From: Linnemannia hyalina
Lineage: Eukaryota; Mortierellomycota; Mortierellomycetes; Mortierellales; Mortierellaceae
Length of the DNA stretch: 55,000 nt
NCBI GenBank assembly: GCA_019671135.1
Contig: JAHRHY010000014.1
Span: 1 to 55,000 of the forward strand
Direction of reading: 5' to 3'
Within the stretch, counting starts at the first letter, position 1. Every line of letters starts with the position of its first letter. The notes beneath the pieces were generated by a model. It was not told the DNA's origin. It worked only from the letters and a program-made list of their open reading frames with translations, and ran no database searches. Below are positions 46,238-55,000 of this stretch, piece by piece. The position numbers and the translations under genes are program-made.

Positions 46238-48852
46238 TTAAACAGCGGCGGCAGCGTTGGCTTCGGTTTGAGCAGGAACCTCCTGTTCCCCTCCAGCAGC
46301 CTTGACACCGTTGATAGACTTGATCTCCTTGGCAGACGCAGAGCCGTTGGGCTTCTTGGCCTCCTCGTAGTAGTCCGAGTCCGAGAAGGAGTCCGATCCA
46401 GAATCGTCTTCATCCTCGTCGTCCTCGTCCTCGCTGCTGTCAATAGGCTCTCCTGCAGCAACCTTGGCCTCCTTGGCCTTCTTCTCAACCTCCTCCTTCT
46501 TGGCCTTCTTCTTTTCACGGCGCTGGCGACGAATCACCTTCTTGTTCGACAAAACCTCGCGCTCATGAGCCAACTCTGCCAAGAAACCAGGGACCTCGTC
46601 CAGGATGTTCTCCGGGTCGTCGCGATAAAGCATGAAGAATCCCTGAAGCTGGGCGGTGGTGACGGCATCCTTGAAGGTGATGGCCTCGGCCATCTTGGTA
46701 GCGGTGCGCTTGATCATGGCGTCGTAAGCCTCCTTGCGTCCCTTTTCCTTGGAGTCCAAATCGAGCAATGCAGTAGGGGCAGCGGCAGTGGCAGTGGTAG
46801 AGTCGAAGAGGGACTTGGGTGCAGGCTTGGGAGCAACAGGAGGGCGGCTCAAGAAGAACTTCATGAACATGCCTTCGACTTGGTGCTTGTCAGCATAATC
46901 AAAGAGCATCTTTCTGTCACAGCGTCCAGGGCGGATCAAGGCAGGGGCGAGCTTGCGGATATGGTTGGTGGTCATAAAGACAACGCTTCCCTCCTGAGCA
47001 GTGATACCGTCGAGGGCGTTGAGAATTCCGGAGAGAGTAACGTTGTTTCCGCCCTCCTGAGCCTTTCCAGCTTTGCGCTTGACCAATGCAGCGTCGACAT
47101 CCTCCATGAGCAAGATGCTGTTGCGGGGCGCGTTGTTCAGGAGGCGATCCAACTGTTGGTCGTTCAATCCAGAGATACCCAAGTTGACAATGCAAACAGA
47201 CATATTGAGATGACCGGCCAAGGCGACGATGAAGGAGGTCTTGCCGGTACCGGGGGGTCCGTGGAGGAGATAACCGCGGCGGTATGGGACACCACGATCA
47301 TGGTACCACTGGGACGAGTTGCGGAAAGTTGTAATGTCTGGATGTAGAGGGCGAAATGTATTTAGTGTGGATTAGTACGTTATTGTATGTGATGTCAACG
47401 AAATACAACATGCGCCCTTTTTGATTAGTCAAGAGGTGCATACCTTCGAGAAGCTCTTCCTTGAGACCCTCGGCGAGAATGACAGAGTGGAATGCACGAG
47501 GGGAACGAGTTGAGCTACCGGACCAGTAGTTGTCATAAGGCTGGGAGGTGTAAATAGTGGTCTTGCCTTCCTTCTTCTTGTACGATTCCTCCATAGCGTC
47601 CTATTTTGCAAACGAGGGGTGTGTTAAAGGGATGATCAAGAATTTTTGCCATGTTTTCAAGGGTTCTTCTTGTCCTGTCTATTATTCCTCTGTGGCATTC
47701 CTTCTGTAGGTTGTCCCTTCTCTTTGGTCTTTTTCTTGACGATTGTTTTTTCTTTCAATCCTCATTGACCTGGTTCCTTTGTTGCATGTTCCTGTTCATG
47801 TTTTTTTTTCTTCGGTCGGAACTCATTAACCTGATTTCTTTGTCTCTTTTCCTGATTTTCTCCTGTTTGTTAACAGTTCCCGCAAAGAAGTGTTCTTAAA
47901 CAAAGACAAACGAAAATAAGTGAGCTTCCATGTTACCTGGACGATGGTCTTGAGGCGGGAAATGTCCCAGCCAAAGGTAGAGATGGTGAGGCACTGCTTC
48001 TTTTGGATCGAGGCCAAGATTCGAGATTGCTCGCTATCAGCACCAGAGGCTTGGTCGGGACGGTCGCGGGAAACGTTGATCTTGTATCCCTTGTGGTAGA
48101 GGACATGAGAACCCAAGCCGGGCATGAACAAGAGATTGGGGCGCTCATCTTTGCTGTTGTTGTTGTAGTAGTCGTCGTCGTTGTTGTCATCAGGCCACAC
48201 AGCCTTGACGGTCAAATGGCGAACGGACTTTGTGAGCGGTCTTTCAGCGACCCATTCTAAAATAGATGCAGAGAAAATATGTCAGTCAGCTTGGGCCTGT
48301 GGGAAAGAGATCATGACATTGGTGTTACAGAAAAGAAAAAAAAATAGAGACATGCTGTGACATAAGCCTCAAGAACAAAAAAAAGGGGGAACAGATGAAA
48401 GAAGAAACAAAGTTGAGATCAGAAGTGACAAAATGCAAATAAAACATACCAGAGAGCCACTTGTAGGTGTCATCACCCTCCTGAACTTCTACCGAGACGT
48501 AGAACCAGGACTGGATCTCGTAGTAGTAACGGACAAAGAGGTCCTTGAAGAAGGAGTAGCAGCTTCCGATGACCATCAAGAAGAAACCGGCCGAGAGGAC
48601 ATCATTCCCCATGACTAGATTGTTTACGAGAAGCATGTTTAGGTAAGTTAGCAGCTGCTAGTGGTGAAAGGAGTGAGTAATAGTAAGGGTGTCGAGGATA
48701 ACGAAGCAGACATGGAATGTACCTCCTTTGACGACTTTCATGGCGGCGGGGGAGAGGGTGGCCTCGAAGCGGGATCCGGACTGGACGACCTGGTCGAGGA
48801 CCAGGACGGTGCTGTTGAGCAAGGTGCCTGTCTTTGAAACGATCCAATCCAT
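46238..48852 (-). CDS. BCS1-like mitochondrial AAA ATPase
   Basis: Five exons (48852-48723, 48614-48450, 48256-47937, 47600-47444, 47337-46238) join in phase to give 623 residues. Near residues 45-65 is a hydrophobic segment (VLSAGFFLMVIGSCYSFF), as in the Bcs1 inner-membrane anchor. A BCS1_N-type domain follows (VEVQEGDDTYKWLS, ERPLTKSVRHLTVK, GSHVLYHKGYKINVSRDR). The AAA module has Walker A GPPGTGKT (284-291), Walker B ILLMEDVDA (332-340), a sensor region FMTTNHIRKLAPALIRPGR and the arginines of RPGRCDRK. Bcs1 translocates the folded Rieske protein for complex III assembly. The long acidic, Lys-rich C-terminal tail is unlike yeast Bcs1, so a Bcs1-related paralogue is possible. It is convergent with the HSP90 gene. 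Confidence 0.88.
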
Positions 48853-50264
48853 GATGGAGGTGTGTGTGCTAGATCCTTTTGTGTTGGTTGTTGGAGTGTT
48901 GGTATAGAAGGGACAAAGAAATGAGAGAAGGTGTGGATGAAGGAAGAAGAGGGAGAGAAAGATGGATTATGGCGAGAAGAGGAGGGTCCCTTTTAAACGA
49001 TTTTCTTTCTTTTTTAGCGCATGAAAAGAGAAAGAGAGAAAGAGGAGATAAGCAGTCCTGTTCTGTATGAACGGTCGATGTGAGCAGAGAGGGTCAATTG
49101 AAGAGGACCCCTTCCATCCGCGCCACCACTTTGCCATAGGGGCTGGACCTTGTTCTGGCGTACATTTTACTTTTACATTGGGGACGAGTGGACTAATGGA
49201 CTAGTGAGCAGTTGATTTTTAGATCCACGCCTTTGTTAACTCAGCCCATCCCCTCTCACCGTGTGGGAATGGTAGAGAGAGAGAGCTGCGGCATGCCTCT
49301 TTTTCCCTTCGTCATGCAAAAACGCATATCGGGTCATCTTCTCTCCTCTCCTCTCCTCTCCTCCTCTTTCCCTCCCGATGTCATCATACAGTACTCAGCA
49401 CTCACAGTGATATCTCCGTCCTGGCGCAACTCTCTCTTTCTATTCTATCATTCTATCACTCTATCATACTATCCCACCCTGAACAACCTTCAGCCTTCAG
49501 TCCCACCTCTCTCGCTCTCTATTTGTCAAATGAAAACTATTATTATTTTTTACGCCACCAGCTTCCTGTCCCTGTCTCTGTGTCTCTGTGTCCCTGGCTC
49601 TGATAGCAAAATATCCAATGGCTCCATCCCGTCTGTGCGCCTTCACCCTCATCCACAACGACCTTTTTTACTTTTTCACACGCCTGCTGCACAAGCCATG
49701 TGTCAGTACGCTAGATGGGCGCACCAACTACTTGTTGCTCAGAACATGCTTCATAACACAATAGATGTTCGAGACAGTGATGTCCGAAAAATATCTTATC
49801 ACATAGCATACTCGTTGTCAGTGTGCAAGTAGAGGAATGGCAACCCACTCCAAGTGTGATACTGCCTGTTTGTTGAACGAGCGCTCGCAGGTCTCTTGCC
49901 TCTTGTCCCTAGAACCAAAAAGTGGGTTTGTGCGTGTGCGACCATTGATAAATGGTCGAGTGGCTTGTGTGAGTGAGAAGGGTCCATCTGTGTGTGCGTG
50001 CATAGTGAGTGGAGTTGTGGTTGGTTGAGAACAGTTTTGTTTGTTTGATTTGTTATTGTGTTATTTTTGTCTGCTCGTGTCAACCCCCTACGCCTGCGTC
50101 CGCTTGTCTTCATCATCATCCTTCCTTCTTCATCACAACACACGCACTCAAATACATCCTCCTCATCTTCCTCAACACAACACTGCAAAGGAATCAACAG
50201 CCGAAAAACATCAACTAAAAACAAGAAACGTCAAACAACCACGGACAGACAGACAGACAGACAG
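48853..50264. other. Intergenic region between divergent BCS1-like and cyclin genes
   Basis: Holds both promoters. A CTCCT microsatellite lies at about 49340-49370 and C/T-rich tracts run to 49540. The leader of the cyclin ends with an (ACAG)n run just before its ATG. The 206-codon frame at 49212-49832 looks non-coding. Confidence 0.4.
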
Positions 50265-52539
50265 ATGTTGACGCGTCCAACTGGGATCCGTCAGCCTCGT
50301 GCACGGCAGGACGAGAACAGACCAACGATTCAGGTCCACCAAAGGACCCTTGCCAGGATCAGCAGCGACATGGCCACTGCAAAATCAAAACTAGCACTAG
50401 CAGGAGGAGTAGAGACATCAAGAATACCGTTGAAGAAAGCTCCATTTTCTTCGTCGTTTTCCGCCTCTGCAGTCAGTGATAGCAGGCTCAGACAGGTGTC
50501 TGTCAAAAAGCAGCTGCTCAACAGGACCTCTGCTCTTACTGAAGTTACCAATAGCAGCAGCCAGGTATGTAGGGGCATAGGGAAATGAGAGAGAAATAAG
50601 AGAATGTGCAAAAAGGGAACAATTAAACGAGAAAAGGGTTACAAGCAATGATGGTGTATTGTGCGAAACACCGGATATATGCTCCTGTAAGAAAGAAACC
50701 TGGTTGAAGCGTAATACGCCGACAGCGTATATGCCAAACGCGCGTCCAGAGAGTCAAAAAGCTTAAAAGAACTCAAAGGTCATGGACCAACTGACTCTCC
50801 TCATCCTCATTATGGTCTCCAACAGGCTCGCAACGCGATGAATCGGCCATTGACCAGCCAGCTATCCAAAGAAGCCGAGGAAGACAAGAAACCAAAGGGA
50901 GTGAGGCCAACAGTTTCGATTCCAGTCCCTTCAGTCCCCGCGGCCATCGCCACCATGACTCCAGGACCAGCTCCATCTGAAACATTTGCCCAAAAGTCCA
51001 CCGCCCCAGCGGCCCCTGACCGCTCCCGCCGCAATCAAGCTCCGCCCGCCCTGGTCAAGACAGTCTCTGCCCCGATATCTTCTCAAATCTCTGCACCTTC
51101 TTCGTCCGCCGCCACCAAAAGACATTCCTACGCCAACCCTCCTTCAGTCTCTACCCGTTTAACCTCAACCAAACACGACGGCGCAAGCATCCAAAAATCG
51201 TCGGTTGCTCATAGGGCACTCCGTGTCGGACACTCCTCCTCAAATGCACCGATGCCCACTCAGGCGCAGGTGAAGGCTCAGGCACACGCCAAAGCGCAGG
51301 CAGCGCTTGCTCAAGTCACTCGTGAGCGCACCCGACCGCTCTCGAATCGACCAGTACCATCAGCACCCTCGGCACCCAAGGTTACTCCTACACAGAGACA
51401 CCGAACGCAGGCTACCGCCGCATCCAATCGTTCGGCAGCTCCCTCTGTTAGACGACCCAGTTTCCAAAAGAAGGCCAAGCCCACAACACAGACCATCACT
51501 CCTAGTCTTCGAGCTCGCCCTGTCATCCCGTCTGTGCCCTTGTTCGAAATATCCATGGAGATTGCATCCCCCCAACCTCATGTTCCCGACATGGATATGG
51601 ACATTGAGCCAGAAGTCGATGGCTTTGACATGGACCCTTCCTTTGTGTCCGAGTACCAGGCAGACATATTTACTTACAAGCGAGAGATGGAGGTGAGCTT
51701 TATGGCAACCCTTCATGACAGCCATACCGTCGATATTCTTTCAGAGTCAAGCCAAACCATTGACCGTGATTACACTTTCTTGCTGACAAAAATAGATAAA
51801 ACATCTGCCGGACCCAACGTACATGGACAGACAAGTGGATCTGAGCTGGCACCACCGTGTCCGACTCATTGAATGGCTGATGGAAGTCCATGACCGGTTT
51901 GATCTGTTGCAGGAAACCATGCACCTCTGCATCAACTACCTCGACAGGTTTCTCTCCAGGATCAGCATCCCAATTGACCAGCTCCAGTTGGCCGGAACTG
52001 TCGCCCTTTTGCTGGCATCCAAGTACGAGGAAATTCAATCGCCTGCCATTGCCGAGCTCAGTTTTTTGGGCGGTGACGCTTACCCCCCATCGAGGATACG
52101 ACAAGCAGAGATTGGGATGCTCCGAGCCTTAAACTACGACATGGGTGCGCCTGGACCTATGAGTTTCCTCCGGAGGATTTCAAGAGTCGACAACTTTGAC
52201 ATTGAAACACGGACGCTGGCCAAGTACCTGGTTGACTTGACCCTCTGCGATCACCGTTTTATCGGCGTTCCATCAAGCATGGTAGCTGCAGTCGGATATC
52301 GGGCATCCATGCTTCTGCTGGACAGTGGCGAGTGGACGGCGCAGCACGAACATTACTCAGGATATGCCGAGTACACCGTATCGGCAGGCATCAATGTCCT
52401 CCTGACCATGCTGGAGCAACCGGACCAGACGCACCAGGCTCTTTTCAACAAGTACAAGGACGAAAAGTTTATGGAATCGAGCACCTATGTCCAGAGCCTT
52501 GGTCTTGCCAAACTTCGCGCCCTCCACTACAACACCTAG
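50265..52539 (+). CDS. B-type cyclin
   Basis: Exons 50265-50564, 50826-51692 and 51796-52539 give 636 residues. The N-terminal ~370 residues are disordered, rich in Ser/Pro/Ala/Arg, and include RTSALTEVTN (87-96), which resembles a B-cyclin destruction box with one extra residue. The cyclin core starts at about 365: YQADIFTYKREME, IKHLPDPTYMDRQ, then VRLIEWLMEVHDRFDLLQET, LAGTVALLLASKYEEI and the second fold with LTLCDHRF. Both cyclin boxes are complete. It would bind and activate the mitotic Cdk1 kinase and be destroyed through the APC. The usual MRAILVDWL is here HHRVRLIEWL. The N-terminal extension is long compared with yeast Clb proteins. Confidence 0.9.
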
Positions 52540-52907
52540 CTCTGAAGCGACACCCTCTTTTATATTTATACCCCATCTTCATTATTAATTGTAGTTTATT
52601 CATCTTTGTACTTTCTTTTCTCCGACTCTTTCCCTTTGCTGCCAACTTGCGTTTTTGCTTGCATGTCCTGGCTTAGTCGTCACTCGACCTAGAAAATTAA
52701 TCAGCCTAGCCAATTTAAGGGCGATTGAAATATGCGGGACGGTCCTTCCCAGCTTTGCTGCGAGCCATTCATTTCAGCTTTCGCCACTTTCATTGACAAC
52801 ATCACCGACAATTGTTGTCAAGCTCGACCAAGCAGAAACTACGGAGCAAGAAAAAGTCAAACAATTGATCATCAAGGACAAAGTATTTCATACCTACTTC
52901 ATTCGAC
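52540..52907. other. Short intergenic region
   Basis: 3' flank of the cyclin and promoter of the next gene. Nothing else recognised. Confidence 0.4.
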
Positions 52908-54329
52908 ATGAGTCCAACAACAGAACTTGCCAGCAGCAACGCGAAAACAACAATAACGACGGATAACGACGGACAACAACAACATCACGCCGACAGATCT
53001 AGTCCTCTTACGCCTCACAACAGTTCTCAGGAAGACCAGCCTCAAGTCTTTGACTGGTCAGACATTGACTACAGTGACCGTCCCCTCGTTCAGTCGATCT
53101 TGTCCAAGATCGAGCAGCTCGACGATGCTGAGCGGATGCAGCGACAGATCATTGTTCTGATATCTGGTGAGTGTTGCTTCTTGCTCTAGTTCAGTCCCTA
53201 GATCTGAATATTCTTGTAGAGTTGAAACTAATTGAGGTCATCAATGGGTTTAGACAAGTTGTCACCTATGCTAAAGTATCATGCCGAGCTGATCTCGGAG
53301 ATATTGCGTGTTCTACCTGGAGTCGAGAATGCACCTGCCCAAGCCCACGATGACAACTGTGGTGAACATAACAGCGAAGGCGACGACTGCTCATCATCCT
53401 CGACGGGCGAAATCAAGAGTAACCTAGACAATGATGATGCAAGGGGCCACGGCGCTCGAGTTCTGTCTGTCGTTTTATCGCCGAAATCAGACTCCAACAA
53501 CATCGAAATGCTTGCAGAGCCGTTCCACTTGGATCTTTTCGACAGGATGAATCTGGCAGAGATACAAGTTGCGGCATCGCCTGCAAGCATTCGGTCCCGG
53601 CTGGTACTAGATGATTCGTGGGCTTGTCTGAGCAATCGTGTCAGGGAACCACGAGGGACCGATGCGGTCAAGGTGTATTATGTGCAGATGCTGAGGAACG
53701 AATGCTGTCGAATGGAGGACATTCTCGCCTGGGTGACCGATCTAGCCCCAGATGGAACAGGACCATTGGAGTTATATGTGGTGATGGAGCAACCGGAGGC
53801 GGAATTGCATGGTGTTGCAGTGAAGATCCCAGGCAAGGTCGTTTTTATTGTGTCCAAGGATCGGGAAGTGAGACCCAAGTCTGTTGCGTTAAAGACGAAT
53901 GTCCACTGGCTTGACCGGATGTTTATGAGGGCGGGATACACGGAAGAGTGGGTGCGGTCAAGTTTGATCCCGCTGTACATTCAGCTTCCTAGAGAAGATG
54001 CAGATGTGAACTTGGAGGGACAGCGACCAGAGTCGAGGTACCGAGGAACTACGATCCATTTGACAGGGAAACGACCAGAGGAGGCATTGGTACGAGTGAA
54101 AGTGCGACAGGGTTGTGGCGGTGATTTTCTTGAGGAGAGTGTGTTGATGGAGCTAGAGCGGACCAAATTGTTTGAGATGCAGGCGATCCGGAAGCCGTCC
54201 TTTCTTGAGCGCCTGGAAGTATTGTCGCTGAGCGACAGTGGGCAGGACGGACTTGGCGGTGGTGTTGCAGGCTCTGGAGGCGATGGTCATCCTGGTGATG
54301 ATGAAGAGGAGTCGAACCCCTTTATGTAA
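52908..54329 (+). CDS. Conserved-looking protein of unknown function
   Basis: Exons 52908-53166 and 53254-54329 join in phase 1 (G|AC) to give 444 residues. The N terminus is Thr/Asn/Gln-rich. VFDWSDIDYSDRPLVQSILSKIEQL and a helical segment across the intron (QIIVLIS-DKLSPMLKYHAELISEIL) look ordered. An acidic Ser-rich loop follows, then an alpha/beta region (VYYVQMLRNECCRMEDIL, LYVVMEQPEAELHGVAVKIP, VHWLDRMFMRAGYTEEW). The tail is Gly/Asp/Glu-rich. There is no signal peptide or membrane segment. I do not recognise the family. Confidence 0.75.
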
Positions 54330-54790
54330 TATATAACACAGTTGCTACTGGTTGTTTAGGCGTGTTTATGTTCAGGTTTGAGTTTAGTGAGCAAGGTGTG
54401 CAATGTCAATGGGATGGATGTGCTTTCTGTTCTGTTTAAGGTTTCATCTTTTCGAGCTGGTTTCTCAATTACAGTCAGAATGCTGTGACCAGGCTGAGAA
54501 AGCGTTTTTGGTCTGTTGATTGCATTGGTGGGGCACGGATTTTCATTGTTTCTTCAGCATCCTTCTTTTTGAGCTCTCTTTTTATTTCAAGCAAAAGTCG
54601 CAATAAAGGCCGTTTCCCACCCATATAAATGACCCGTCGCCCTTGTTCTGATTCTTGATTATTGCACACCTTTCTTCCTTCTTCTTCTTCTTTGTCCTAC
54701 TGACTTTACTATTGTTCTTATCCCTTCGCCCATTCCTACTCTCCTACAAACAACCTTCTCACTCCTCTCCAGAGAAAACTCCTCCACAAA
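54330..54790. promoter_or_regulatory. Intergenic region and probable promoter of the last gene
   Basis: A TATAAA-like sequence lies near 54624 and a C/T-rich leader runs from about 54665 to 54780, just before the ATG at 54791. Confidence 0.35.
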
Positions 54791-55000
54791 ATGCTGGCAA
54801 CCAACGCCAACGCCAACGCCAACCCCACCACGGGCCCATCGTCCGTCGCCTCGCCCGCATTCAACATCGCCTCCCCTGGTGCCGGCGCATCCCCCATGCC
54901 CCTCCACAACGTCTCCACCCCAGGTCCACCCACCGGTCTCCGGCCAGAGATCCTTTGCGTCTTTGTGATCGAAAACTCGGCTAGGATGGGGCATAGTTTT
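54791..55000 (+). CDS. Probable Mediator subunit 25 (vWA domain), 5' end only
   Basis: Seventy codons before the window ends. After an Ala/Asn/Pro-rich lead, GLRPEILCVFVIENSARMG matches the first strand and metal-site region of the Med25-type von Willebrand A domain, which in other species starts with a similar V.FVIE..A.MG segment. Med25 links activators to the Mediator complex in the nucleus. The rest lies outside the window, so the assignment rests on one motif. Confidence 0.5.
   Translation, partial: MLATNANANANPTTGPSSVASPAFNIASPGAGASPMPLHNVSTPGPPTGLRPEILCVFVIENSARMGHSF

Noticed and set aside
46175..47347. 390-codon frame on the plus strand
   Set aside because: It lies antisense to the well-supported BCS1-like exons and has no recognisable motif.
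49212..49832. 206-codon frame between BCS1-like and cyclin genes
   Set aside because: Low-complexity C/T-rich promoter sequence, no motif and no neighbours supporting it.
54475..54669. 64-codon minus-strand frame near the window end
   Set aside because: No motif, and it overlaps the probable promoter of the last gene.

Overview
The window is a chromosome end from a fungus, most likely a zygomycete-type (Mucoromycota/Mortierellomycota) species. The evidence for this is short GT-AG introns, Crinkler-family effectors, an ER-type HSP90 ending in HDEL, and many gene-disrupting transposons. The phylum is inferred from gene content; no rRNA is present. Bases 1-391 are a telomere in C-rich strand orientation, with units CCCTA5-7 (G strand T5-7AGGG), so the sequence starts at a real chromosome tip.

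Layout. (1) 1-5.8 kb is AT-rich subtelomere. It holds a truncated transposase fragment, a 493-bp MITE-like repeat, a spliced gene for a 639-residue Rep-like protein, an eight-unit satellite of ~132 bp, and a 211-bp inverted repeat that reads as perfect. (2) 5.8-12.1 kb holds a decayed Crinkler, an intact Crinkler (header, PD-(D/E)XK nuclease and kinase-like domains) and a Ty3/gypsy LTR plus gag remnant. (3) 12.1-26.3 kb is transposon-dense: an apparently intact pogo/Tigger-type element, a second MITE copy inside a spliced gene, an apparently intact PIF/Harbinger element with two convergent genes, a 5'-truncated LINE, a gene broken by one in-frame stop, an LTR-like element and a deleted piggyBac copy. 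(4) 26.8-32.2 kb contains the most striking locus: a five-exon gene whose exons join without a frameshift into a 1397-residue protein. It has an XPG/FEN1-like nuclease region at the N terminus and a Fanzor/TnpB-like RuvC plus zinc-finger nuclease at the C terminus. Hairpins and two 146-bp structured repeats follow it. (5) 32.2-35.2 kb is a nuclease-like gene hit by a solo LTR in an intron and by a MITE that itself carries another LTR-like insertion. (6) 35.2-39.4 kb is decayed sequence without a recognisable gene.

From ~39.4 kb the window changes to ordinary, compact, transposon-free chromosome. It holds a coiled-coil protein, Grp94-like HSP90, BCS1-like AAA ATPase, a B-type cyclin, an unknown protein and the start of a probable Mediator subunit 25 gene.

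The distal 39 kb therefore behaves as a mobile-element and effector compartment, and the proximal 15 kb as core genome. All exon joins were worked out by hand from splice signals and reading phase. Family assignments come from visible motifs, not from database searches.
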